64,000 nucleotides of DNA from Pseudobdellovibrionaceae bacterium (GTDB lineage Bacteria; Bdellovibrionota; Bdellovibrionia; Bdellovibrionales; UBA1609): NCBI GenBank assembly GCA_020635075.1, contig JACKAM010000001.1, positions 1,364,001 to 1,428,000 on the forward strand, read 5' to 3'. Shown here piece by piece: positions 52,470 to 61,541 of this stretch. Under the pieces are notes generated by a model that had not been told where the DNA came from, ran no database searches, and was given only the letters and a program-made list of their open reading frames with translations. Every line of letters starts with the position of its first letter. The first letter of the stretch is position 1. The translations under genes and the position numbers were made by a program.

Positions 52470-53267
52470 TTGACAAGAGCTGGGCTCATCACACTTCTGA
52501 TTTCACTATCTATCTCGATCCTTGGCCTAAGTGCTCATGCCGAAGGCGTTGGCCTTCTCAATGACGATCAATGGGCCCAGGACCAAGCCTCCAAAGGCTA
52601 CATGCTGGCCCAGTTTGAAAGTGATGATTCCTACGACCCCTTTGCTGACTACAGTGAATTTGATGAGGCTTCGGAGGAAGAGGCGGACATTAACTTTTTC
52701 CGCAACGGCCGGTTTTTCACCCTCGGATTTATTGGTGGCTACCGCAGCCTGACTGAGACCCTCGGCGACATTTATGCTCCCGCGCCAACGTTTGGGATCT
52801 TTCTCTCTTACTTTTTTGATCTCCGTTTTGCCATGCAGCTGGCCTTTGTGACGGGTGATCACACCATTGACTTTACTTCGCCTGCAGGCACCAGGGTGCG
52901 GGGAACGGCATCACTAACGCAGATGGGGTTCGATCTTAAATACTACTTGAACACCCAGAATGTGACCCGTGGACTGGCAAAGCTCAACCCTTACTTTATT
53001 GGTGGTTTTTCTCAGGTCTACCGGACCGCAACCGTTACCGGACAAAGTGCCTTTTCCAAGGAAGGTGCATTGGGTTTTGACGTGGGTGCTGGCATGGAAG
53101 TGCCCATGTTAAGAAACAAAATGTACCTCGGCTTTCAGGCCACTTATCATCTAGTCAGTTTTAAAGATGAAAACTCCGAGATCAATCTCGCCGGAGGTGA
53201 GAAAACCGGCATCTTCCCGACCGGTGATTTCATGAACATGGTCATTATTCTCGGGATCAATTTTTAA
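52470..53267 (+). CDS. outer-membrane beta-barrel-like protein
   Basis: A 265-residue exported protein. Signal peptide: MTRAGLITLLISLSISILG to SAHA. A short acidic region (QFESDDSYDPFADYSEFDEASEEEAD) is followed by alternating aromatic strands (RFFTLGFIGGYRSL, FGIFLSYFFDLRFAMQLAF, MGFDLKYYLN, PYFIGGFSQVYR) and ends in VIILGINF, a C-terminal Phe as in outer-membrane barrels. TTG 52470 is chosen because GGGGAGG lies 5 nt upstream. Similar size to 8-strand OmpA/OmpW-like barrels. Function unknown. Confidence 0.8.
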   Translation: MTRAGLITLLISLSISILGLSAHAEGVGLLNDDQWAQDQASKGYMLAQFESDDSYDPFADYSEFDEASEEEADINFFRNGRFFTLGFIGGYRSLTETLGDIYAPAPTFGIFLSYFFDLRFAMQLAFVTGDHTIDFTSPAGTRVRGTASLTQMGFDLKYYLNTQNVTRGLAKLNPYFIGGFSQVYRTATVTGQSAFSKEGALGFDVGAGMEVPMLRNKMYLGFQATYHLVSFKDENSEINLAGGEKTGIFPTGDFMNMVIILGINF

Positions 53268-54706
53268 AGGTTCCTAATCAAACCTATTAACTGCAGCGCC
53301 AATGCTGAGAGAATCACCGTCGGCACGACCCAACGTAGAATAAACACCCAGTGCCCATAGAGACGGTCCTGTTCCGGATTGGGCAGACCTTCGGTGTCTT
53401 CAATAAATTCTCCCCTCTTCACCTGGTCTGAGAGCCCATAAAGAACACCCTGACAGACCAACAGAGCCACCACTGGCAATATCCAATTGATCAATAGGGC
53501 ATCACAGATCTCCAGGAGACCTAAACCTCGCACCTTCACATTGCTCAAGACGCTGGTACTAAGAGCTGGAACGACGGCCAAAGACAAACAAATAAACCCT
53601 GCCCACCAGGCCCCCTTTTCCCGTTTCACCTTTTGCGAGTCCTTCAAATTGGAGACAACGGTTTCCAAAAGACCAATGCTTGCCCCCAAAGCCGCCAGGT
53701 AGAGGCACAAGAAGAACCCCGCACCAAACCACAGACCCCCGGAGATTTCCCGAAACAAAACCGGAACCGTGCGGAAGAGAAGCTCAGGCCCGGCACTGCC
53801 GGAGACAGTCGAAAGCAAGAGCGGGAAAATCAGCAGGCCAGCGCCCAAGGAAATGATCGAATCAATGGTGGCCACCCGAAACCCGGCAATGGGGATAAAG
53901 GCCTTTTGCTGCAAGTAGCTCCCAAACGTCACCATTGAACCAAAACCAATACTGAGAGTAAAGAATACGTGGCCGAGAGCCTGACTCATGGACGAATAGG
54001 TCAATTGGGAGAAGTCTGGATAAAACAAAAATCTCAAGGCATCACCAGAAGTGGGAAGTGATAGGGTTTGGCTGGCCAGGGCCACCATCAAAACACCGAA
54101 CACCGGCATCATGAAGCCCACCCATCTTTCCAGTCCATCTTCCACGTCCTTGGCAACGACAACAATCACCAGGAGAAGATGAACCGATGTTAATACCACC
54201 TGCAACCAGCCGTTTTCCAACAGAGTGGACAAAGCCAGGTCAGGAGAGAAACTCTGCCCGAGAACAAGGGCACCCAGAGTGTGGCCAAGGAAGTAAAGCA
54301 CCCAACCGGAAATCACACCGAAGTAGGCCAAAACAATCAGACCAACCAAAACGCTCACCTTGCCCACTACGGGCAGGTAGCGCACCAGCCAGGGCTCTTT
54401 GCCAACAATGATTGAAGGGGCTTTGCCAGCCAGAGGGGGATGTTTGCCCCCCATGGGCCGACGGACACGGTCCAGTGCGGCCACCACACTTCGCCGAGTG
54501 GTCTTACCAAGCAAGAGTTCCGCCATGAGCAAGGGCATGCCGATAAGGAAGAGGAAAAACAGATAGAGAAGCACAAAAGCTCCTCCGCCATTTTCAGTCA
54601 CTACATAGGGAAAGCGCCAAACATTGCCTAGGCCGAAGGCCGAGCCAATGGCAGCAAAATAGAATCCCAGACGGGTTCCCCAAACGGCACGCTTACGATT
54701 GTCCAT
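53264..54706 (-). CDS. sodium-dependent SNF-family symporter
   Basis: A 480-residue inner-membrane protein of the neurotransmitter:sodium symporter family (bacterial SNF), probably sodium-coupled amino-acid uptake. TM1 has the family motif GSAFGLGNVWRFPYVVTENGGGAF, with the unwound glycine; about 11-12 hydrophobic segments follow. ATG 54706 has GGGGG 11 nt upstream; it overlaps the der stop region by 14 nt, so it is co-transcribed with der. Substrate cannot be assigned. Confidence 0.93.
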   Translation of the reverse strand: MDNRKRAVWGTRLGFYFAAIGSAFGLGNVWRFPYVVTENGGGAFVLLYLFFLFLIGMPLLMAELLLGKTTRRSVVAALDRVRRPMGGKHPPLAGKAPSIIVGKEPWLVRYLPVVGKVSVLVGLIVLAYFGVISGWVLYFLGHTLGALVLGQSFSPDLALSTLLENGWLQVVLTSVHLLLVIVVVAKDVEDGLERWVGFMMPVFGVLMVALASQTLSLPTSGDALRFLFYPDFSQLTYSSMSQALGHVFFTLSIGFGSMVTFGSYLQQKAFIPIAGFRVATIDSIISLGAGLLIFPLLLSTVSGSAGPELLFRTVPVLFREISGGLWFGAGFFLCLYLAALGASIGLLETVVSNLKDSQKVKREKGAWWAGFICLSLAVVPALSTSVLSNVKVRGLGLLEICDALLINWILPVVALLVCQGVLYGLSDQVKRGEFIEDTEGLPNPEQDRLYGHWVFILRWVVPTVILSALALQLIGLIRNL

Positions 54707-56198
54707 CGATGGAATCGCCCCCACCACCTAAATCAAATTGATAAATGGCCTCTCCCCAGGATTCCTGATCATCAACAGAGTAGTCAAAATCTCCCTCACC
54801 CACTGCCTCTTCATTGATTGTATCCAGCTCAACGGGCATTGGCTCTTCACTGCGACTTCCTCGTGCTTTTTTACGTCGGCTCTGCATGACAAAGATGCGA
54901 ATCGGAATCCCTTCCAGACCCCACTCCTCCTGAATCCTCTTAGCCAGGAACCGACGATAAGCAGGGGTGACACCCTTTGGATAATTGGCAAAGGCAATGA
55001 AGCTCGGAGGCCGCTGTTGGGTTTTCACCAGATAATAAAACTTCACATTCTGCGTTCCCCAAACCGGGGCCGGAGCTTGGCGAATCACGCGAAAGAAGAA
55101 ATCGTTGAGTTTACTGGTGGTGATATGAAAGTTAAGCTTTTCCCAAACATCTTCAATACGACTAAACAAGCGATCCAGTCCAGCACCCGTTTTTGCACTG
55201 ATAAACTCCACTGGTATGTCAGGAAAGAAATGAAAGACTTCGGCAATTCGGCTACGAAACCATTTGCGATACTCAGGGATCTCCTGTTGCCCCAGATCAG
55301 ACTTATTGGCAACCAGGATCACTCCCTTGTGCCGGGTCAGCGCGTATTCCAAAACTTTGGCGTCCTGATCCGTGGGTCCAACCGTGCCATCGACCAGCAG
55401 CAAGACAATATCCGACTGATCCATACTTCGATGGGACATAACCGCAGACAAAAATTCCACGCCATCCTGACGCTTGGCGGAGCGCCTCAACCCCGCCGTA
55501 TCGACCAATATGTATTTGTTCCCATTGTATTCAATCTGCGCCTCAATGGCATCAACTGTGGTTCCGGCTATGTCAGAGACCAACATGCGCCTTTCGCCGA
55601 GCAAACGATTGGCTAAGGAACTTTTGCCGACATTGGGCTTTCCCACAAGGGATATACGAACCCCCTCACGAGCGTCTTGTTCGGCTTGAGGTAGGCGACT
55701 TCTGATCCACTCGACGATACGGTCCACGTTGTCCCGCTTTTCAAAAGAGGTGGGAATCACATCCATACCAAACTCATAGAATTCAGCTGAAGCTAATTCA
55801 TAGTCCGTCTGGCGATCGACTTTATTCACCACCAAGAGGAATTCCTTCCCTGACTCCTTGGCAATGCGAATGATGTCCCGGTCTTCTGGTACCAAGCCCG
55901 CCCGTCCATCCATCACACAGAGGACGAGGTCAACATTAGCCAGCACTGAGAGGACCTGTTCGCGAATCAGCGGAGAAAAACCTTCTTTGTCGTCGGTGAT
56001 ACCACCCGTATCCATCACTTCAAATTGGCTGCCCCACCATTCAGTTTGTTCAATCTGCACGTCCCGGGTTACGCCTGGTTCATTGCGCACAACCGCCTTA
56101 CGAGTCCTAGTCAAGACATTGAACAAGGTGGACTTCCCCACATTGGGTCGGCCAATGATGGCCACTCTCCCAATTCTAGTTTGGCTGAGGGACGACAT
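54693..56198 (-). CDS. der: ribosome-assembly GTPase Der (EngA)
   Basis: A 501-residue GTPase with two tandem G domains, required for 50S assembly. G1 motifs are GRPNVGKST (early) and GKPNVGKSS (about 200); DTGGI and DTAGL are the G3 motifs; NKVD and NKSD the G4 motifs. The C-terminal KH-like domain follows, and the last 50 or so residues are an acidic extension (EEAVGEGDFDYSVDDQESW), longer than in E. coli. ATG 56198 follows CAGGAGTTGGGTT and overlaps era by 23 nt. Confidence 0.97.
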   Translation of the reverse strand: MSSLSQTRIGRVAIIGRPNVGKSTLFNVLTRTRKAVVRNEPGVTRDVQIEQTEWWGSQFEVMDTGGITDDKEGFSPLIREQVLSVLANVDLVLCVMDGRAGLVPEDRDIIRIAKESGKEFLLVVNKVDRQTDYELASAEFYEFGMDVIPTSFEKRDNVDRIVEWIRSRLPQAEQDAREGVRISLVGKPNVGKSSLANRLLGERRMLVSDIAGTTVDAIEAQIEYNGNKYILVDTAGLRRSAKRQDGVEFLSAVMSHRSMDQSDIVLLLVDGTVGPTDQDAKVLEYALTRHKGVILVANKSDLGQQEIPEYRKWFRSRIAEVFHFFPDIPVEFISAKTGAGLDRLFSRIEDVWEKLNFHITTSKLNDFFFRVIRQAPAPVWGTQNVKFYYLVKTQQRPPSFIAFANYPKGVTPAYRRFLAKRIQEEWGLEGIPIRIFVMQSRRKKARGSRSEEPMPVELDTINEEAVGEGDFDYSVDDQESWGEAIYQFDLGGGGDSIDGQS

Positions 56199-57078
56199 AA
56201 CCCAACTCCTGGAGAATCTGAGGATTGCGCGCCCAGTTTTTGCGAACAATCACATGCAATTCCAAAAAGACCTTGCGGCCCACCAATTTTTCCAAATCCT
56301 GCCGGGCCAAACTGCCGATGCGCTTGAGAGAGCTGCCACCCTTGCCGACGACAATGGCTTTATGCCCATCTTTAGTCACCATAATATCGGCGTAGATTTT
56401 GGTGGTTCGCCGGTCCTCTTCATCAAACTTTTTCACTTTGACAGCTAGGCCGTAGGGAATCTCCTGATGTAGATATTCAAAGCACTTCTCGCGAACAATC
56501 TCTGCCGCCATCTCGCGCAAGTTCTGGGTGGTAAAGGTCTCCGGATCAAAAAGAGGTGCCGGACTTTCCGGGACCAAATTCTTGGCAAGGGGTAAGATCA
56601 ACTCACGAGCTTGATCAGGAGCCTTGAGGGCACTGGTGGCCACGACCGGCACCTTGAAACCTTCAAGATGTTGACGAAGAATCGCCACCCTCTGAGGTTC
56701 TGGATGATCCGTTTTGGTAATCACTGCCATCCACGGTTTGCCCGAATCCGCACAGGTTTGGGCGATGGCTAACAGATCATCCAGATTCTTGTGATCCATA
56801 TTGAGGACAGCCATCAGAGCATCGCTCTCACCTATGACTGCCCGATACTCTTCGCCCAAAAACTGATTCAATCCCGAAGTGGCCTTGACCTGCCCAGGAG
56901 CATCGACGAAGAGAATTTGTGCCTCCTCATCCGAAACAATGCCCAAGACCCTCTGCCGAGTGGTTTGAGGTTTGGCCGTCACGATGGACACCTTTTCTTT
57001 GACCAAGGCATTGGCCAATGTGCTTTTGCCGGCGTTAGGAAGGCCAATCAAGCCAATAAATCCTGCATGATAACTCAT
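56176..57078 (-). CDS. era: GTPase Era
   Basis: A 300-residue Era, a 16S rRNA-binding GTPase for 30S maturation. G1 is GLPNAGKST (12-20), G3 is DAPG (usually DTPG) and G4 is TKTD (usually NKxD), so the G4 motif is a variant. The C-terminal KH domain has VGKGGSSLKRIG. It overlaps rnc by 4 nt and der by 23 nt; the rnc-era-der order is a known conserved arrangement. Confidence 0.95.
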   Translation of the reverse strand: MSYHAGFIGLIGLPNAGKSTLANALVKEKVSIVTAKPQTTRQRVLGIVSDEEAQILFVDAPGQVKATSGLNQFLGEEYRAVIGESDALMAVLNMDHKNLDDLLAIAQTCADSGKPWMAVITKTDHPEPQRVAILRQHLEGFKVPVVATSALKAPDQARELILPLAKNLVPESPAPLFDPETFTTQNLREMAAEIVREKCFEYLHQEIPYGLAVKVKKFDEEDRRTTKIYADIMVTKDGHKAIVVGKGGSSLKRIGSLARQDLEKLVGRKVFLELHVIVRKNWARNPQILQELGYVVPQPN

Positions 57079-57752
57079 TTTAGACTCTCCAATGCCACTC
57101 GGGCTGCTTCTTGTTCAGCGCTCTTTTTAGACCGACCTTGCCCCGAAGCCACGACTCTCTCGCCAATGCGAACATCCACATAAAAAGTCTTTTCATGATC
57201 GGGGCCCTCAGACTTTGTCACCGCGTAGCGAGGGGCCTCTTTGTGTCTCTCCTGAACCAGCTCCTGAAGGCGGGTCTTATAATCGGTAGCAAAGTGAAGA
57301 CTGAGGTCCAAGTTATCAATGCGTGAGCCAAACAGTTGGCTGATCCACTCATAGGAAGGCTGAAAACCCGCATCCTGATAATAGGCGCCGATGATGGCCT
57401 CAAGAGCCGAAGCCAAGATTCGGGGCTTTGCGGCTCCCCCGGTGAGGATTTCCCCCCGCCCCAAGCGCATGTATTGATCCAATCCAAACTCCTGCGCCAT
57501 CTGGGCCAACACAGCTTCATTGACAAAACTGGCACGGATTTTTGAAAGATCTCCTTCCGGAAGCTCCGGAAACCTTTGCATCAACAAATCACTGAGGACC
57601 AAATCCAAAACTGCATCGCCCAGAAATTCTAATCTTTCATTATGGCCCGGCGAGGACTCGCCGTTCTCATTGTGGAAGCTCTTGTGAGTCAAAGCCTGAA
57701 CCAGCAGGCTTTCGTTCTGGAACCTATGCCCCAGTTTCTCTTGTAAGGTCAT
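57075..57752 (-). CDS. rnc: ribonuclease III
   Basis: A 225-residue double-strand-specific endoribonuclease for rRNA processing. The catalytic motif ERLEFLGDAVLDLVLSD is at about residue 39, the second acidic site is in ALEAIIGAYY, and a C-terminal dsRNA-binding domain follows (DYKTRLQELVQERHKEAPRY to SKKSAEQEAARVAL). ATG 57752 follows GAGGAGAGCCC; a TTG at 57770 is less good. It overlaps era by 4 nt. Confidence 0.97.
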   Translation of the reverse strand: MTLQEKLGHRFQNESLLVQALTHKSFHNENGESSPGHNERLEFLGDAVLDLVLSDLLMQRFPELPEGDLSKIRASFVNEAVLAQMAQEFGLDQYMRLGRGEILTGGAAKPRILASALEAIIGAYYQDAGFQPSYEWISQLFGSRIDNLDLSLHFATDYKTRLQELVQERHKEAPRYAVTKSEGPDHEKTFYVDVRIGERVVASGQGRSKKSAEQEAARVALESLK

Positions 57753-57806
57753 CAAGGGCTCTCCTCTCAAGGTGTTGGCCCAACAATTCGTCCTTCATAC
57801 CGCACT

Positions 57807-59141
57807 TTAGTGCGTTGCGTCAATCTCCACTTGTCCTCTCAGGCAGCCCTCCATGCGCCCCTGATCCGAGTGATCATAGCCCAGAATTCGGACACTTAGC
57901 TCTTGTCCCGGGCTCAGCGAGGGACCTTCAATTTGCACCGGCCAGTAATCCCGGCTCAAGCCCTGGGCCCCCTGCCCTGCCAATGTCAGGACCTTTTTAA
58001 GGCTGCCAATTTGGGCCAGAGCTTCACAGGCGTAGCGATCACTCGACAGTTCCCTTAGATCTTTGGACCGCGCCATGATTTCAGCTCTTTGCAGACGATC
58101 TGGCAGCCGAGCCGCATAGGTTCCCGGCCGCTCACTATATGGGAAGACATGAATCCGTGTCCAGGGAAGAGCGCGCAGGCGATCAAGTGTTTCCTTAAAA
58201 TCTTCAGGAGTTTCGCCGGGAAATCCGGCGATCACGTCCATGCCCACAAACACGCCGGGGACCCGATCGTAAATCTGCTGCAAGGAGGTCTCCACATCTT
58301 TCGCCGTGTACTGCCTTTTCATGTCGTGAAGGATTTTTCCGCAAGCACTCTGGATAGACATATGAAAGTGAGGACACATGCGCGGGTCCTGATAGATTTC
58401 CAAAAGCTCATCACTGACTTCAAGTGGCTCCAGGCTTGATACCCGTATTCGGCCCATTTGTGTGCGCTTCAAGATTTCCTTTAACAAAACCTCGGGACCT
58501 GCCTGACTGCCGTACTTTTCATCCAGGTAGTCACCGATATGAACACCGGTAAGGACCACTTCACCCACGCCCTGGGACTCCAATTCCTGAATTCGCCGGA
58601 CCAAAGTGTCCAGCGGCAGACTGCGACTTTTACCTCTGGCAAAGGGAATCACACAGTAAGTGCAAAAGGAGTTGCAGCCGTCCTGGATTTTGAGAAAAGT
58701 CCGGGTGTGCTGGCTTTCCAGCCCCCCGCCTTCTTCCAGATCTAATTTTTTGAAGATATTGGACTTGAAAATCCTCTCCTTGAGCTGTCCTGAATAGTGT
58801 TGGCGAATCAAATCTTCCAACTGACCCTTGTGGGAGTTGGCAACAATCAAATCGGCGCCTTTCATTCCAGCAAAGCGATCCGTATCCACTTGGGCGGCGC
58901 AGCCAGTGACCACCACCAAAGCCAGAGGGTCTTTAGCCTTAATACGCCTGATCCACCGCTGAGCCTCTTTTGTTGCTTCTGCTGTCACCGCACAGGTATT
59001 CAGAATATGGACGTGGGGGGCCTCCCCTCCTCGGGCAAAGCCAGCGGTACTGAGACGCTTTTCCAAAAGGCCCGTATCGTAAGTGTTAACCTTACAGCCA
59101 AAGGTGTGAATAGCGTATCGGGTCGATGACGGATGGCTCAT
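57807..59141 (-). CDS. mtaB: tRNA ms2t6A37 methylthiotransferase MtaB
   Basis: A 444-residue radical-SAM methylthiotransferase that turns t6A37 into ms2t6A37 in ANN-decoding tRNAs. The auxiliary cluster Cys are 16, 50 and 81; the radical-SAM CxxxCxxC is Cys156-Cys160-Cys163 in DGCNSFCTYC; a C-terminal TRAM-like domain ends the protein. YAIHTFGCKVN is the usual MtaB start, distinguishing it from MiaB and RimO. ATG 59141 overlaps the mnmA stop by 4 nt (ATGA). Confidence 0.93.
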   Translation of the reverse strand: MSHPSSTRYAIHTFGCKVNTYDTGLLEKRLSTAGFARGGEAPHVHILNTCAVTAEATKEAQRWIRRIKAKDPLALVVVTGCAAQVDTDRFAGMKGADLIVANSHKGQLEDLIRQHYSGQLKERIFKSNIFKKLDLEEGGGLESQHTRTFLKIQDGCNSFCTYCVIPFARGKSRSLPLDTLVRRIQELESQGVGEVVLTGVHIGDYLDEKYGSQAGPEVLLKEILKRTQMGRIRVSSLEPLEVSDELLEIYQDPRMCPHFHMSIQSACGKILHDMKRQYTAKDVETSLQQIYDRVPGVFVGMDVIAGFPGETPEDFKETLDRLRALPWTRIHVFPYSERPGTYAARLPDRLQRAEIMARSKDLRELSSDRYACEALAQIGSLKKVLTLAGQGAQGLSRDYWPVQIEGPSLSPGQELSVRILGYDHSDQGRMEGCLRGQVEIDATH

Positions 59142-60241
59142 TCAATCCACCCTCCGCCCAAAAGCTGCTGCCCGCGATAAAAGACAGCTGCTTGTCCCGG
59201 GGTGATGGCCCTTTGTGGCTCATCAAAACGCACAACGATGTCGCCGCTCACCTGGGGCATCAGCTCAGCCATGGCACCTTTATGTTGAAAACGAATCTTG
59301 CAGCGCAACTTCTCCCCCTCTTTCCATGTGTCCAACCAGGTGGGGTTGGTAATGGTCATGACTGAGGAGTAGAGATGAGATTCATCACCCAACCACACGC
59401 TTTGATCTTCAGCATCGATCTTGACCACGTAAATGGGGTCGCCAACGGCAACCCCAAGACCCTTGCGTTGGCCATAAGTGAATTGATGAATTCCCTGATG
59501 TTTGCCGAGAACCTCTCCGCCCGGAAAGCGTTTGATCAGACCGGGTTTAAGTTGATCTTTAGGCACCTGACTTTCAATAAAATGGGCATAACCGGATTTA
59601 CCAATAAAACAAATGCCGGTGGAATCCTTTTTTTGCGCTACACACAGTCCCCGGTCCTCAGCATACTGGCGAAGATCGCCCTTTTTCCACGTGCCGACGG
59701 GAAACAACAAGTAAGGGAGAATCTCCCTATTGAGAGTGAAAAGAAAATAAGTCTGATCCTTCCAATCATCCTCACTGGTGATGATCTGAGGCTGCCCCTC
59801 AGAGCCGGTCTGCAGTGTTGCGTAGTGACCCGTGGCCAGGAACTGACAGTCCAGCTCCTTCATCTTCTGCACCAAGTGGTCAAACTTCAGGTAAGTGTTG
59901 CAGTTCACACATGGAACCGGAGTGCGACCCTGCAGATAGGCACCAACAAAATCATCAATCACTTGGGACTTAAACTTGGCCTCGCAGTTCATCACGTAAA
60001 AGGGAATGTTCAACTTGTCCGCCACAGCCCGGGCATCATCCACGTCAATGCTTGAGCAACAGGTGCCGTGTCCTTCCTGAATCTCACAACTGTCGGCGGA
60101 GTAATCCCACACCTGCATCGTGACACCCACTACATCGTATCCCTGATCAACAAGTAAAGATGCGGCCACAGAAGAGTCCACTCCACCACTCATGGCAACC
60201 AGGACCCGCCCTTTTTGGTTAGGTGCATTCTGGGCATTCAT
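59138..60241 (-). CDS. mnmA: tRNA-specific 2-thiouridylase MnmA
   Basis: A 367-residue ATP-dependent enzyme that thiolates U34 of Glu, Gln and Lys tRNAs. PP-loop SGGVDSS at 18-24; catalytic Cys114 (VNCNTYLKF) and Cys211 (STGICFIG). It needs persulfide sulfur, and a cysteine desulfurase gene sits directly upstream with a 1-nt overlap (TAATG). No TusA-E gene is seen; the sulfur may pass directly. Downstream is mtaB, another tRNA-thiolation enzyme. Confidence 0.97.
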   Translation of the reverse strand: MNAQNAPNQKGRVLVAMSGGVDSSVAASLLVDQGYDVVGVTMQVWDYSADSCEIQEGHGTCCSSIDVDDARAVADKLNIPFYVMNCEAKFKSQVIDDFVGAYLQGRTPVPCVNCNTYLKFDHLVQKMKELDCQFLATGHYATLQTGSEGQPQIITSEDDWKDQTYFLFTLNREILPYLLFPVGTWKKGDLRQYAEDRGLCVAQKKDSTGICFIGKSGYAHFIESQVPKDQLKPGLIKRFPGGEVLGKHQGIHQFTYGQRKGLGVAVGDPIYVVKIDAEDQSVWLGDESHLYSSVMTITNPTWLDTWKEGEKLRCKIRFQHKGAMAELMPQVSGDIVVRFDEPQRAITPGQAAVFYRGQQLLGGGWIE

Positions 60242-61452
60242 TACTCAGCCCCTTCTGCATGCAGCGATCGCAATCGGTCCACAGTTTCCTTGAGGGCATC
60301 AACAAACTGGTTAATGTCTTCGCATGTCGTTCCCCAGCCCAAACTCACACGCAGGGTACTTTGGGCCTCTTCACGACTCAGTCCCATTGCCAGCAGCACA
60401 GGACTGGGCTCGGGATTGCCAGCGCTACAGGCTGCCCCGGTTGAGACCGCAAAACCTTTCATGTCCAAGTTCATCAGTAAGGTTTCCCCGTCGATCCCAG
60501 GGATTAAAACACAGGATGTGTTAGGTAGACGCTTCCCTTCTCGGCCGGTGACGGAAGTTCCTGTGATTTCTTTTGTAATCCGACTCTCCAAATGGTCACG
60601 AAGGTCCTTCGTCTCCCCCGCCCGCTGTTCCACCTCACTCTTAAAGCGCGCCATCCAGCCCATGGAAGCAATGGAAAGCACATTTTCTGTTCCTGCTCGT
60701 CTCCCCCGCTCCTGCCCACCGCCATGGATGAGACTCTCCAAATGAACACCCTTGCTGGCATAGAGAAAGCCACCACCCTTGAGCCCGTAGAACTTGTGCC
60801 CGGAAAAAGAGGCCAGATCCACCTCCCACTTTTTCACATCAACCACCGCCTTGCCCAGAGCTTGAACGCCATCACAATGAAAGAGGGCTCCCACCTCATG
60901 AGCCATCTTGGCCATCTTTTTGACAGGAAATATATTCCCGGTTTCGTTGTTGGCATACATGACCGAAACTAAGCTGGTTTGTTCATTGAGAAGTTCATCA
61001 TAGGCCATCAGGTCGATCTGCCCATCGCGATCCACGGGGATAACATGAACATCCGCTCCCTGCCGGGCGATATACTCCATTGTCTTACGCACGCTGGGAT
61101 GCTCAACGGCACTCATCAAGAATCGAGGACGGTCACTCAATCGCTGACCGGAAAAATCATTTAATCGGCGAGAATCAAAAACACCCTTGATGGCCAGATT
61201 GTTGGCCTCGCTACCCCCACTGGTAAAGATGATTTCCAGAGGGTCAGACCCAACCAAGGCCGCAACATTTTGCCGAGCCTCCCGCAGTAGCGTTTTGGGG
61301 CCTCGACCATCCCAGTGAATGGATGAGGGGTTCCCCCACCTGGAGCACCAAACCACCAACTCATCTCCTAGACCTTGAGCCAGAGGAGTCGTCGCATTGT
61401 GATCCAGGTAAATCCGGTCTGGATGATGGAGAGCAAATGGATTGGGACTCAT
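60241..61452 (-). CDS. cysteine desulfurase (IscS/NifS type)
   Basis: A 403-residue PLP enzyme that takes sulfur from cysteine to form a persulfide. PLP-Lys220 in SFSGHKFYG, His118 in SAVEHPS, and the persulfide Cys342 in STGAACSAG. IYLDHNATTPL opens the fold. ATG 61452 has a weak ribosome site. It probably feeds MnmA and could also serve Fe-S assembly. IscS, NifS and SufS paralogues are not distinguished here, so no symbol is given; the group I active-site loop is of the IscS/NifS type. Confidence 0.92.
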   Translation of the reverse strand: MSPNPFALHHPDRIYLDHNATTPLAQGLGDELVVWCSRWGNPSSIHWDGRGPKTLLREARQNVAALVGSDPLEIIFTSGGSEANNLAIKGVFDSRRLNDFSGQRLSDRPRFLMSAVEHPSVRKTMEYIARQGADVHVIPVDRDGQIDLMAYDELLNEQTSLVSVMYANNETGNIFPVKKMAKMAHEVGALFHCDGVQALGKAVVDVKKWEVDLASFSGHKFYGLKGGGFLYASKGVHLESLIHGGGQERGRRAGTENVLSIASMGWMARFKSEVEQRAGETKDLRDHLESRITKEITGTSVTGREGKRLPNTSCVLIPGIDGETLLMNLDMKGFAVSTGAACSAGNPEPSPVLLAMGLSREEAQSTLRVSLGWGTTCEDINQFVDALKETVDRLRSLHAEGAE

Positions 61453-61541
61453 AGTGCGCCGCACGCTACCATAGGTCCAGTAGTGACTCAAGATGGTTTC
61501 TAACCTCAAGAGAATGCGTCCGTTTTCCGAAAAATGAGGTG

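Noticed and set aside
52089..52473. Two overlapping ORFs of about 100 codons on opposite strands in the 466-nt intergenic gap
   Set aside because: No ribosome sites, no family, biased composition; both cannot be real and neither has support.
54738..55616. 292-codon plus-strand ORF
   Set aside because: Entirely antisense to der, whose domains and motifs are unambiguous; a shadow frame with no ribosome site or recognisable product.
59375..60055. 226-codon plus-strand ORF
   Set aside because: Antisense to mnmA, which is confidently identified; composition is that of a shadow frame.
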